64,000 bases of DNA from Burkholderia sp. OK233 (GTDB lineage Bacteria > Pseudomonadota > Gammaproteobacteria > Burkholderiales > Burkholderiaceae): NCBI RefSeq assembly GCF_900230185.1, contig NZ_OCSR01000001.1, positions 5,518,001 through 5,582,000 of the forward strand, in the 5' to 3' direction. The position numbers and the translations under genes are program-made. Within the stretch, counting starts at the first letter, position 1; each line of letters opens with the position of its first letter. Below are positions 27,399-35,949 of this stretch, piece by piece. A model generated the notes under the pieces. It was given only the letters and a program-made list of their open reading frames with translations, was not told where the DNA came from and ran no database searches.

Positions 27399-27447
27399 CG
27401 GCGGCGACGCGGGAGCGTGCGCTCGCTGAGGATGCCGAAGCGGTTCG

Positions 27448-27897
27448 CTAGTGCGCGGACAACAGCACGGCCGCGTGACTCGAGCCGGTCTGCGCGGCGA
27501 TGTCCTGGGCGGTCATCCCGCGGTTGTCGCGCAGCGCCGGATCGGCGCCGCGCGCAAGCAGCAGCTTGATCGTGTCCGGACGATCGTAGCCGGCGGCCCA
27601 TGTCAGCGCGGTCAGGTTGTTCCTGTAGAGGCGGTTGACGTCGACGCCGGCATCCAGCAAGCGCTGCACCACCGCCGTGTGTCCCTAGGCCGCCGCATAC
27701 TCCATCGCGGTTTTGCCGACCCGATCGGTAGCTGTTGGATCGGCGCCGTGCGCAAGCAGCAACGCGACGAGTTCGTCGTATCCGCCATAAGCCGCGGCCG
27801 TCACTGGCGTCACGCCCAACACGTCGGCTTGGCGGACGTTCGCACCATGCCCGATCAAGGTCTGCGCCGTTGGCGCGCTGCGCGGTTCCCCCTCACC
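27448..27897 (-). pseudogene. Ankyrin-repeat protein remnant with in-frame stop
   Basis: Three to four ankyrin repeats are readable in one frame: ADVLGVTPVTAAAYGGYDEL, LLAHGADPTATDRVGKTAME, then after a stop GHTAVVQRLLDAGVDVN, NLTALTWAAGYDRPDTIKLL and LLARGADPALRDNRGMTAQD. A TAG at 27685-27687 interrupts where the consensus needs Arg or Gln (AAA-stop-GHTAVV). A second stop upstream at 27898-27900 and the lack of a start show 5' decay. The ankyrin protein probably mediated protein binding. Confidence 0.75.
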
Positions 27898-28073
27898 TTA
27901 CCTTGCTCGGCCATGCGCAGGGTTTGCCCGAAATCGCCGCGCTGGAACTGATACTTGCGCGGAGCGCGAAATCGAAGCGGCCGCCATGCGACTTTCTCGC
28001 CGAAAAAATCATGTCGGAACAGCAGCGCTAGTCGACCTGCTCGGCCGCCCTTCCCCGATTGCACATACGTTGC

Positions 28074-28550
28074 TCAATGTGGCTCGCCGAGGCAAGCATC
28101 AGCGACATCGACAATCGGCTCGCTGTCGCCATAAGCTTCGTAAAAGCGGTCGACGCACCTTATCTGACCGAAGGTCCACCATGTCCCGGGCGGATCATGA
28201 CCCAGCCACATCACGGTCGCCGCCGCCTTTGTCCGAAGTCCCCATTGTTGCCAGTCAGAGCCTGTTGGCAAAAAGCGGCCGTGCTTGTCCGTGTACAAGT
28301 TCAGGTCCAGGCCGTATCGCTTCAGGTATGGCGGGTTAAGGAGATCCTCGATAGCAGGCTTTTCGCCACGGGAAATTCGGGCGTTTTCGACTGCCTCATC
28401 CAGCCGAAAATCGCGCATGGCACGGCTGATCACTGACAACTCGAACAGCAGCGGCGCGCCAATTGCCAGGCACGTAACACCTATGCAGAGTACGAGCACT
28501 GCAAGAGCGCGCCTTCCGGTTAGCGATGTCCGTGACACTCGCGCCCCCAT
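28074..28550 (-). CDS. Hypothetical membrane-anchored protein
   Basis: This 158-residue protein has a basic N-terminus and one transmembrane segment (ALAVLVLCIGVTCLAIGAPL). A mostly soluble C-terminal part follows, with LNPPYLKRYGLDLNLYTDKH, SDWQQWGLRTKAAATVMWLG and a C-terminal Cys pair. No family is recognised. GGLRT/WWTF residues suggest a small folded periplasmic domain. The neighbours (ankyrin remnant, CDGSH gene) give no functional clue. Confidence 0.55.
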   Translation of the reverse strand: MGARVSRTSLTGRRALAVLVLCIGVTCLAIGAPLLFELSVISRAMRDFRLDEAVENARISRGEKPAIEDLLNPPYLKRYGLDLNLYTDKHGRFLPTGSDWQQWGLRTKAAATVMWLGHDPPGTWWTFGQIRCVDRFYEAYGDSEPIVDVADACLGEPH

Positions 28551-28678
28551 CGTCTGCTTTTCCTGTATGCCTGCGCGCGCCCAGGCAGCGTGAAACCACG
28601 CACAGTCTCCTTGGGACGACGCGCAGCCTTGACGCGTGTGCGAAGCCCGCGCCGAACGTGTCTACAGCGCCGGATGCA

Positions 28679-28903
28679 TCAGGGTGTTTCACCTTCCTGC
28701 GGCTTTTCGTCAAGATTGCCCCTGAACTCGTACTTCTTGTGCGAACCGTCGCAGAATGGCTTGTTCTGCGAGTGGCCACATCGACACAGCCAGACCTCAT
28801 CCTTATCCACCTCAATATTTTTCCCGCCTTGAGTGGTAATCTTGAAGTCGCCCTTTATGTGGTACGGGCCGTCATTCCGGGGGGTAATAATCGCCGTCGC
28901 CAT
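28679..28903 (-). CDS. CDGSH iron-sulfur domain protein
   Basis: The 74-residue protein contains CRCGHSQNKPFCDGSHK, the three-Cys-one-His motif that binds a 2Fe-2S cluster as in mitoNEET-type proteins. The start at 28903 follows GGAGGTGCAA and begins MATAIITPRNDGPYHIKGDF. CDGSH proteins act in iron-sulfur or redox handling. It is a stand-alone gene here. Confidence 0.92.
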   Translation of the reverse strand: MATAIITPRNDGPYHIKGDFKITTQGGKNIEVDKDEVWLCRCGHSQNKPFCDGSHKKYEFRGNLDEKPQEGETP

Positions 28904-29083
28904 TTGCACCTCCGCTGATTCTGAATCACGCGTTCCGCACACGTTCGGGACACTCGATGCGGCAACCTGAATACAGGTCAATTTCAGTCTATATCTGATA
29001 CCGCGTGAAGGTGCGGCGAGCGTTGCGGCATCGCACAAAAGCTTGTCGAAAGGTTCGCCGCGAATGGTATGAGGACATCATGA

Positions 29084-29242
29084 TCTGGCATCGCCGATGC
29101 GGTGCTCGTGATGCACGCGCTGATCGCGCTTTTTATCGTGGGCGGACTCGCGGCGATCTGGGTCGGCTCGGGCCTCGGTTGGGAAGGCTTTGTTCAGATG
29201 GGTATGAGTTTCCATGCTGCGGACGCAACTATAGATTTTTGA
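29084..29242 (+). pseudogene. DUF2784-like membrane protein fragment
   Basis: The frame reads IADAVLVMHALIALFIVGGL and AAIWVGSGLGWEGF, the N-terminal helix of DUF2784 proteins, then diverges and stops at 29240-29242. A stop at 29081-29083 precedes it and the remaining helices with the conserved CPLT segment are missing. It appears to be a fragment. Confidence 0.4.
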
Positions 29243-29352
29243 CGGAAACGGGCCTCCCAAATGAATTCCACAGGTTAATGATGTTGGCGATGATCACGCC
29301 TTCGCTCTCCTGCGACGCGATCTTCTGCGTCAGGAGGGTGGCGCCAATGCAT

Positions 29353-29368
29353 GGGGGATGAACAAGGT
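29353..29368. repeat. 16-bp repeat shared with 55624-55639
   Basis: GGGGGATGAACAAGGT occurs here and again 26 kb away at the edge of an inverted-repeat structure. Identity over 16 bases in unrelated intergenic places suggests the end of a mobile element. Confidence 0.4.
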
Positions 29369-29448
29369 ACGCGCGAATTCCTATCATAAGCGTCCGGGTT
29401 ATATAAACCGGCAAGGTCATGCAGCTTTATGGCAGTTCGGCTGGAACC

Positions 29449-31143
29449 CTATCTGTCCGCGAAGGCGTTCCGGATCTGTTGGGCCCGTTTGACTTCGTCG
29501 CTGTGAAGGTAAATGGAAGTCGTCGCGATCGAGGCATGGCGCAGGTTATCCCGTACCGTGGTTAGCTCGGCGCCGCGTGCGAGAGCGTGGGTTGCGTGGG
29601 TGTGCCGAGTCCAATGAGGGCTGGCGCGACGCAGCTTTTCCGCGAGCACCGGGTTGTCCGCCTCAACGACTTCGGCTGCTTTCGCAAAAAATCTTCGAGT
29701 GATCTCCCATAGCCGCACACCGCTGATGCCTGCCGCACTGTCCTGCTCGAGGCTGCCGATGAGCGGCGTGTCGGGATGCCACCGGGTCGGCGTGACCGGG
29801 AGCCCTCGCTCCACCAGATAGCGGTCCAGCGCGCCGCGGGCCAGTGGTGGCAGCGCGACCTTACCCGCCTTGCGGCCTTTCCCGACAACGCTCATCCAAT
29901 GATCGCCGCGGGCGTCGGTTTCGATGTTGCCGAGGCAGGCGCCGACCAGTTCGCTGGCTCGCAAACCGGTCGCATAGGCGAAGTCCAGCACGAAGCGCAG
30001 GCGTTGCGCCGCCGGCGTCTCCCAGCCATATGACCACTCGAGTCCGTCTGCGATCGTCCGCGCGAGCAGCCACTCGCCCTCGGTAAAAGCGTGGGAGGTG
30101 TCGAGCACGGTCGAGCGGCTGGTGCCGCGCACCTTGATGCCGGCAAACGGGTTCGCCAGCAGATAGCGCTGTTCGATCAGCCAGCGGAACATCGCACTGA
30201 GCACGGACAGCGCATAAGCAACCGAGCGGGTCGACAGCCCACCGGAGAATGGACGCCAGTCTGGCGACGTGCGTGGCCGCACGGGACCAACCCAGCGGTC
30301 GCGCGGCGTTGGCCGACGCAGAAAACTCCGGTATGCAATTGCATCCTCCGTCGTCAGCGACGACAGGGCTCGCTCACGGTCCACGATCGCCCAGAGGATC
30401 AGGCGTTCAGCTTCCTTACGGTAGGCGCGCTGCGTTGCAGGGGATTCGTGCAGCGACAGCCATGCCTGCACGGCTGCGTAATCGTTGTTGGCGTCGAGCG
30501 TGCAGGTGTGCCGCGGCGCGCGAAAGGCGCCCGACGAGCCATCGACCTCGTGTGGCAGCCGGAGCGACTCCCACGGGACGACTGCGCCAGGACCGCTGAC
30601 CGCGATCAGCGCGCGGGCCCGTTCGGACAGTGCAGGATGCGCGGCGAAGAACGCTTCGATCCGCCTTGCACTTGCCGGGCCGAGCCCGGGGACCGCTTTC
30701 CACCACTGACGTCGGCGCGGAATCCGCACTGTGAGGTCCGCCAGAGTCGCAATGTCTTGTGCACGCAGCACAGAAACGGCGCGAGCCGGCAGCCAGAGTC
30801 CGATGTCGTTACTGATCTGCGGCGTCGGCGGGCCTGCATGCCGCAGAACTTCGATCGCATCTGCGACGCTCTTCGCTTCCCGGAAACGCTCACCGTCGGC
30901 GTGCTCGAAAACAGCAGCGAGATCCTGCCGGCCAACCTGCCGCGCAAACTTCGCCAGTCGCCGTCGAAGCTCGCCGAGCAGGCCGCGTGCCGACTGCCCT
31001 GCCCCGACACGATCCGGCAGGTAGCGTTCCGCGGCTTTACGCACCGGCATGCCGGCGTACCAGGCACGCAGCATGGCGAGTTCGTCGGCATCAGGAAAAT
31101 CGTCGGGATCGGAGCCGGATGCTGAGGTGAGGCGCGTTTTCAT
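29449..31143 (-). CDS. Large tyrosine recombinase/integrase
   Basis: This 564-residue site-specific recombinase has a long N-terminal extension with a helix-hairpin-helix-like stretch (AVPGLGPASARRIEAFFAA). A SAM-like core-binding domain follows (YAAVQAWLSLHESPATQRAY). In the C-terminal catalytic domain the Arg is in ATGLRASELV, the H-x-x-R box in SPHWTRHTHATHAL and the nucleophile Tyr in TTSIYLHSDE. All are present, so it is probably active. The paralogous fragment at 40936-41370 makes it one boundary of the citrate-lyase-like module. Confidence 0.9.
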   Translation of the reverse strand: MKTRLTSASGSDPDDFPDADELAMLRAWYAGMPVRKAAERYLPDRVGAGQSARGLLGELRRRLAKFARQVGRQDLAAVFEHADGERFREAKSVADAIEVLRHAGPPTPQISNDIGLWLPARAVSVLRAQDIATLADLTVRIPRRRQWWKAVPGLGPASARRIEAFFAAHPALSERARALIAVSGPGAVVPWESLRLPHEVDGSSGAFRAPRHTCTLDANNDYAAVQAWLSLHESPATQRAYRKEAERLILWAIVDRERALSSLTTEDAIAYRSFLRRPTPRDRWVGPVRPRTSPDWRPFSGGLSTRSVAYALSVLSAMFRWLIEQRYLLANPFAGIKVRGTSRSTVLDTSHAFTEGEWLLARTIADGLEWSYGWETPAAQRLRFVLDFAYATGLRASELVGACLGNIETDARGDHWMSVVGKGRKAGKVALPPLARGALDRYLVERGLPVTPTRWHPDTPLIGSLEQDSAAGISGVRLWEITRRFFAKAAEVVEADNPVLAEKLRRASPHWTRHTHATHALARGAELTTVRDNLRHASIATTSIYLHSDEVKRAQQIRNAFADR

Positions 31144-31801
31144 GCCATCGAGTTTAGTCCAGAAACGTCGCTACAGGGATAAGAAAAGTTATCTCAATGG
31201 AACGGTCAGCAGGCACGTTTGTGACCGAGACCTCACCTCATATATGCCCATCGCCGGGTTCGTGAACGGTCGCTGTCGGGATGGCGCGACCGCCTCTTGT
31301 CGGACCCTGAGCGCACGGTCTTTGGCAAATGTCGAATGGCCCTTCATTCGCCCACAGCGGACCATCAGATGAAGTCACTTCACAGATCGGACCGCTGACC
31401 CGTCTGCCCCGACAGGCAGCGGAGAGGAACATGGCGGTGATGCCGCGTTTCATCCGTCAGCATTGATAACAGCCGAACATCAATGCTTCCAAACAATGCA
31501 CTTATCGTGCGGCTCCATTTGCGTGAGTATCTGTATTCAAGATTCCAGCGACATTGGAACGAAGTAAAACGCATCGGAGACAAGGCAACGCAACGCGCAC
31601 CCGGAGCGGCTAACGATCGCCCCTCGGGCAGCATAGTTTTACGCCCCAGCCAGTTTGAGCACCGGCCAACTCAACACACATCAGACCACGGTATCCGAAC
31701 GCCATTGGCGTCGCGGCCGCTTCTCGCCTGGCGCTTTCGCCTAACGACCAATCCGAACGTCCGTTTCTTTTCTACCGCAATGCCTTTCAGGAGACAACTT
31801 C
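31144..31801. other. 658-bp intergenic leader of the citrate-lyase-like operon
   Basis: No gene is supported here. It holds the 45-bp motif at 31464-31508. About 290 bp then separates that motif from the first start codon, an unusually long 5' leader if the motif marks the promoter. AGGAGA lies before the ATG at 31802. Confidence 0.5.
31464..31508 (+). promoter_or_regulatory. 45-bp paired motif, copy A
   Basis: The block starts TGATAAC, has GAACATCAAT in the middle and ends ACTTATCGT. It aligns without gaps to 35826-35870, 34 of 45 bases identical by eye. GATAA at the left and TTATC at the right form an inverted pair. Both copies lie upstream of plus-strand genes of the module, so one regulator probably binds both. 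The LysR protein at 39391-40320 is the candidate. Confidence 0.55.
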
Positions 31802-33100
31802 ATGCAAATCACCGGTATGTTGCACGGCGCGCGTCTGTTGCAGTTCGTCGGATTCCCAGCGAGTGAGATTCTCGGCCCGAGCGCCAGCGAGGAGGAAATC
31901 AAGACGATGATCGATCGTCATCGTCAGATCTTCATCAAGCCGGTCTTCAAAGGCGGAGTGGGCAAGAAGGGCAAGGCGGGCTTGCTCGGCCGCGCGACCG
32001 ATCTCAAGACAGCGTTGGCCGAAAAAGAGCGGTTGTACTTCGCCGAGCACACGGTCGGGCACCTGAAAGCGAAGGCGAACGGCGTGACGTTCGAAGCTGG
32101 CGTCCCGGCCAAACACGAGGTCTACTTCTCGATCACTGATTCCACCCGCTTTCGCGCGCCGACCATGACGCTTTCGCACATGGGCGGCATGGACATCGAA
32201 GAGGTCGATCCGAAGCATGTGGCGATGGTGCCGTTCGATGCGCTGACCGGCCTGAAGGCGTTCGTCGTCGCGAATGCGCTTAGCGAGATCGGTGCGCCGA
32301 AGGAGATCATCTCGCCGCTGGTTCAGCAGTTGCCGAAACTCTGGGAGCTCTTTCACGACTTCGGCATGACTACGCTGGAACTGAATCCGATCCGCATGCG
32401 CGAGGACAAGAACGGACGCCTCACGCCGGTTGCCTGCGACTTCAAGTGCGGCTTCGATCGCGACGATCCGCGCTGGGCGCGTCTCGGATTGCCGCCTCAT
32501 CTGTTCTCCGCGGATTACTCCGATTTCGAACAGGAGATCAATCAGCTTCGCACCCACCAGGGGCAGAGCGACGTGTACGTGATCAACGACAAGGGGACAA
32601 TCCTCGCGCCGACCTTCGGAGGCGGCGCCAATTCGCTCGTGACTGAAATGCTCGGCGACGCCGCGATCATCTCGTCGGATTTCGGCGGCAATCCGCCTTA
32701 CGCGAAGATGAAGGAAGTGGCCCGAATCTGCTTCAGGCACTGGCTCAAGCAGTCGAATGTGCTTTTCATCATCGGCGGCAAGTCGAATAACACCGACATC
32801 TTCGAGACGCTGCGAGCGATGGCCGATGCTCTTCGCGAACACTTCAGCGAGCATGGGCCGACGCCGCTTTACGTGGTGCTCGGCCGCGGAGGGCCGAACC
32901 TCGTGCGAGGGATGGCCGCGCTGAGGGATACATGCGACTCGCTCGGCCTGCCGTACCGGCTGTTCGGATTCGACTCCGACATCAGTGAGGTCATCCAGTA
33001 CGCACGGCAGGCGGACGCGTGGATGCGCGCCGGCGGCCGAGCCGAGATCGCAGCACGGATCGGCGCGCCCGCGACCGAAACCGAAACGGGTCAAGCCTGA
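31802..33100 (+). CDS. ATP-citrate-lyase-like small subunit (ATP-grasp + citrate-binding domain)
   Basis: A 432-residue homologue of the beta-like part of ATP-citrate lyase/succinyl-CoA synthetase. Residues 1-230 form the ATP-grasp part (FIKPVFKGGVGKKGKAGLLG, MTTLELNPIRMRED). From about 250 on comes a citrate-binding-like domain (PTFGGGANSLVTEMLGDAA and VLFIIGGKSNNTDIFETLRA). With the next gene it would form a two-subunit enzyme using ATP and CoA to cleave a tricarboxylate into acyl-CoA and a keto acid. The start follows AGGAGACAACTTC. The sequence is diverged from reductive-TCA AclB, so citrate as substrate is inferred from the CitA-like neighbour. Confidence 0.8.
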   Translation: MQITGMLHGARLLQFVGFPASEILGPSASEEEIKTMIDRHRQIFIKPVFKGGVGKKGKAGLLGRATDLKTALAEKERLYFAEHTVGHLKAKANGVTFEAGVPAKHEVYFSITDSTRFRAPTMTLSHMGGMDIEEVDPKHVAMVPFDALTGLKAFVVANALSEIGAPKEIISPLVQQLPKLWELFHDFGMTTLELNPIRMREDKNGRLTPVACDFKCGFDRDDPRWARLGLPPHLFSADYSDFEQEINQLRTHQGQSDVYVINDKGTILAPTFGGGANSLVTEMLGDAAIISSDFGGNPPYAKMKEVARICFRHWLKQSNVLFIIGGKSNNTDIFETLRAMADALREHFSEHGPTPLYVVLGRGGPNLVRGMAALRDTCDSLGLPYRLFGFDSDISEVIQYARQADAWMRAGGRAEIAARIGAPATETETGQA

Positions 33101-33110
33101 GGAGAGCGAC

Positions 33111-35810
33111 ATGTACAAGCAAACCAGCAACCAGTTCAAGTATTTCGTTGGCGTCAACTCGCTCGCGCAGATCGCCACGCGCGACGATCGCGTGTGCGTA
33201 CTTAACATCCTGGGCGGTGAGTCTTCGGACGTGACGCCCGTCAGTCATGCATTCTCGGGCGGCAATATTGCCTTCGGCACGGCGCCGGGCAAGGGCGGCC
33301 AGGTGCTCGCCACATCTATCGGCGATATTCCGGTTTACAACAACGTCCGCGAGGGTCTGGAAGCGGGGCACCGGTTCAACTGCGGCGTGGTCTATCTACC
33401 GCCATCGGCGGCCCGCGACGGCGTCGCCGAACTGATCCGCGTCAATCCCGATCTGAAGAAGATTTTCATCATCACCGAAAAGATCGCCGTGCACGACGCC
33501 CGCGAAATTCGCGCGATGGGGCAGCAAGCGGGCATCGACATCTTCGGGGCGAACGGGCTCGGCGTCGCTGACTCGTGGAATCGCGTGAGAATCGGCGGAG
33601 CGCTCGGCGGTGATAGTCCAGACGATTCATTGCGCAAGGGATCGATCGCCATCTTCTCGAACTCCGGCGGCTTCAGCACGACGATCGCGCAGTACCTGCG
33701 CATGAGCGGCTGGGGCACGTCGACGGTCATCTCAAGCGGCAAGGACGTGTACATCCACTACGCCGCACCGGAATTTGCGTTTGCGCTCGCCAATGATGCG
33801 CGCAGCAAGGCTGCTGTGCTCTATTGCGAACCAGGTGGCTACTACGAAGCCGATGCGGCCTTCACGAAGCCGGTGGTCGCCTGCGTGGTGGGCCGATGGA
33901 AGAGCCGCCTGACGCGAGCGGTCGGCCATGCGGGCGCGATGTCCGGCGGCTCCGACGACGCGCAAGCTAAGGAACGCTGGTTCATGGACCAGTTCGGCGT
34001 GGACCGCCTCTTTACGCCCGAGGATCCATGCTGCTCGGCCAGGGGCGCGGTCGTAACGAACATCGCGCATATCCCGGCGGCCCTGACCGCCGTCATGCGC
34101 GCCAACGCGGCGATGCCTGACTTCGAGCCCGAAGGCAGCCTTGCGCTCAAGCCGTGGTTCGGCTCCGACCAGGGGATCCAGCTTCCGCCCCACCTTGCGA
34201 TCCCAGTAGTGGGAGCAGTCGCGCCCTACGACGAGCAGGTCTTGCAGGTCAATCGACAAGTCGGTGCGATTGCGCCACGTCAGGCGCTGAAGGATGCGTC
34301 GGGGGCATCGCAGATGGATGCGAAAACGCAGGTCAGCAGCCTGCATGGCGCCTCGATGCTCGACGCGGCGACGCATTCGCTCGAAGCGAACGTCAGTCTT
34401 GCCCTGCTTCACGAGTTCGGCGGCGAGAACGACGAGAAGCTCATCGATGTCGCGATCGCCGCGTTCGTCAATCTGCACGGAACACCGGAACTCGCGGCTG
34501 CGCAAGCCGCTCGCGAGGCCGGAAACGCGCCCAACGCGATCCTGGCCGCCGCGGCTTCGATCATCGGGCCGAATCGCCAGCGAGCGGCTCGGGATGCCGC
34601 GAAATGGATGATCGATCGCTTCTCGGCAGCCGGCCTTACGAGCGCGCTCGATGAGAACTTCGACATCGCCCGGATCGACGCGGGCGGCAGCGAGCCGTTT
34701 TTCGCAGACTCAAGCGATCCGCGCGCTGAGGCGATGCTCGCGGGACTCGCCGAGCGTGGGGCCCAGTCGGTCCTCGTCCGCTGGCTCGCGTCTCGGCCTG
34801 ATCACCCGACGGCCGACGCGGTGCTGGCCGCAATCACCACGACGCTCGCATGGGGACCGCTGATGCGAAAGCGCATCTCGCGCGTTACGGCCGAGAGCCT
34901 GCCCTGGTGGACCATGCTGTTCGGGACGCTGATCGGCGCATCGGCGGACGCCTCGCGACACCGTCGAGACGGCTTCTGCGGCTTTACCACGCAAGCTTTG
35001 CTGAGCGAACACAGCCTCACGGAAATCTGCTTTGCCGCGCTGCTCAACCTCGAGCCCGGGCCCGACGATCTGTTCGCTTTCAAGACGCTCGTAGGTCTGC
35101 TGCTCACCAACGGTCCGGGAGCCATCTCGGCGCAGGGTGCGAAAGGCGCGGTATCGGCCGACGGTCCGGAAAGTCCAGCGCGAGTGCAACTGAACAAGGC
35201 GCTGGTCGGCTTTCTCACGCATACCGGCTATACGCATGGCGGCAACGGCTATGAGGGCATCGCGTTCCTGATCGAAGCGTTCGGAGACAGCGGCCTCGCC
35301 GATCCGTCCGACCCTGCACATGGCGTGGACCTGCGCTCGCTGGCCGAGCGCTCGGTCGAGCGGTATGCACAGTACAAGGCCCGGCAGAAGCATGCCGGCA
35401 GCCTCGACATCGCGAAGCTGCCGGGCGTGAACCATCCCGTCTTCAAGGACAGGCCGGTCAACCACGACCCGCGCGAAGTGTTCATCGCGGACCTGTGCGA
35501 GAAGCGCGGGGAATACAACGTGTTCCATGCGTTCTATCGCGAACTTGTGCAGGCGTTGTTCGATGCTGGCGTGTCCCGCAACGTATATTGCGTCAACGTC
35601 GATGCGGTGATCGCAGCGCTGCTGCTGAAGATGCTGTGGCAGCCGCTGCAACGTGGTGAATTGACCGAGACTGATCTGGAAATCGCCGCGTTCACGATCT
35701 TCCTTTATCCCCGCATGCTCGGATGCGCGGCGGAAATCGACGATCACCTGAACCGGGGGCGCAACATGGACACCCGAACGCCCGCGTCCCAGTGCCGCTT
35801 TGTAGCTTGA
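33111..35810 (+). CDS. ATP-citrate-lyase-like large subunit (CoA-ligase alpha domain + citryl-CoA-lyase-like domain)
   Basis: An 899-residue protein starting at the ATG after GGAGAGCGAC, 10 bp downstream of the small subunit. Residues 1-330 are a succinyl-CoA-synthetase alpha-like unit with the phosphohistidine loop TRAVGHAGAMSGG (His273). From about residue 540 a citrate-synthase/citryl-CoA-lyase-like domain follows (RVTAESLPWWTMLFGTLIGA, HRRDGFCGFTTQAL, NGPGAISAQGAKGAVSADG). The usual GIGHRVKS box reads GVNHPVFK, keeping the His but not the Arg. The NVDAVIAALLLKML Asp is kept. The subfamily is distinct, so the product split could involve citrate or an analogue such as methylcitrate or tricarballylate. 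Confidence 0.8.
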   Translation: MYKQTSNQFKYFVGVNSLAQIATRDDRVCVLNILGGESSDVTPVSHAFSGGNIAFGTAPGKGGQVLATSIGDIPVYNNVREGLEAGHRFNCGVVYLPPSAARDGVAELIRVNPDLKKIFIITEKIAVHDAREIRAMGQQAGIDIFGANGLGVADSWNRVRIGGALGGDSPDDSLRKGSIAIFSNSGGFSTTIAQYLRMSGWGTSTVISSGKDVYIHYAAPEFAFALANDARSKAAVLYCEPGGYYEADAAFTKPVVACVVGRWKSRLTRAVGHAGAMSGGSDDAQAKERWFMDQFGVDRLFTPEDPCCSARGAVVTNIAHIPAALTAVMRANAAMPDFEPEGSLALKPWFGSDQGIQLPPHLAIPVVGAVAPYDEQVLQVNRQVGAIAPRQALKDASGASQMDAKTQVSSLHGASMLDAATHSLEANVSLALLHEFGGENDEKLIDVAIAAFVNLHGTPELAAAQAAREAGNAPNAILAAAASIIGPNRQRAARDAAKWMIDRFSAAGLTSALDENFDIARIDAGGSEPFFADSSDPRAEAMLAGLAERGAQSVLVRWLASRPDHPTADAVLAAITTTLAWGPLMRKRISRVTAESLPWWTMLFGTLIGASADASRHRRDGFCGFTTQALLSEHSLTEICFAALLNLEPGPDDLFAFKTLVGLLLTNGPGAISAQGAKGAVSADGPESPARVQLNKALVGFLTHTGYTHGGNGYEGIAFLIEAFGDSGLADPSDPAHGVDLRSLAERSVERYAQYKARQKHAGSLDIAKLPGVNHPVFKDRPVNHDPREVFIADLCEKRGEYNVFHAFYRELVQALFDAGVSRNVYCVNVDAVIAALLLKMLWQPLQRGELTETDLEIAAFTIFLYPRMLGCAAEIDDHLNRGRNMDTRTPASQCRFVA

Positions 35811-35825
35811 GCGCTTCCCCGACAC

Positions 35826-35870
35826 TGATAACCAACGGACATCAATCGTTTCGAAAATAGCACTTATCGT
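35826..35870 (+). promoter_or_regulatory. 45-bp paired motif, copy B
   Basis: TGATAAC, GGACATCAAT and ACTTATCGT occur at the same spacing as in 31464-31508. The block ends 79 bp upstream of the CitA-like transporter start and 15 bp after the large-subunit stop. The transporter therefore seems to have its own promoter under the same control. Confidence 0.55.
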
Positions 35871-35949
35871 TTCGTGTGGTTCGGGCGAATATTCGACAAA
35901 CAACAAATCGCCCGAACACCGCAAGTTCAAAATTTCTGGAGACAACTCG

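Noticed and set aside
31787..33208. 473-codon minus-strand frame opposite the lyase-like small subunit
   Set aside because: Shadow frame without motifs; the plus strand encodes a recognisable ATP-grasp protein.
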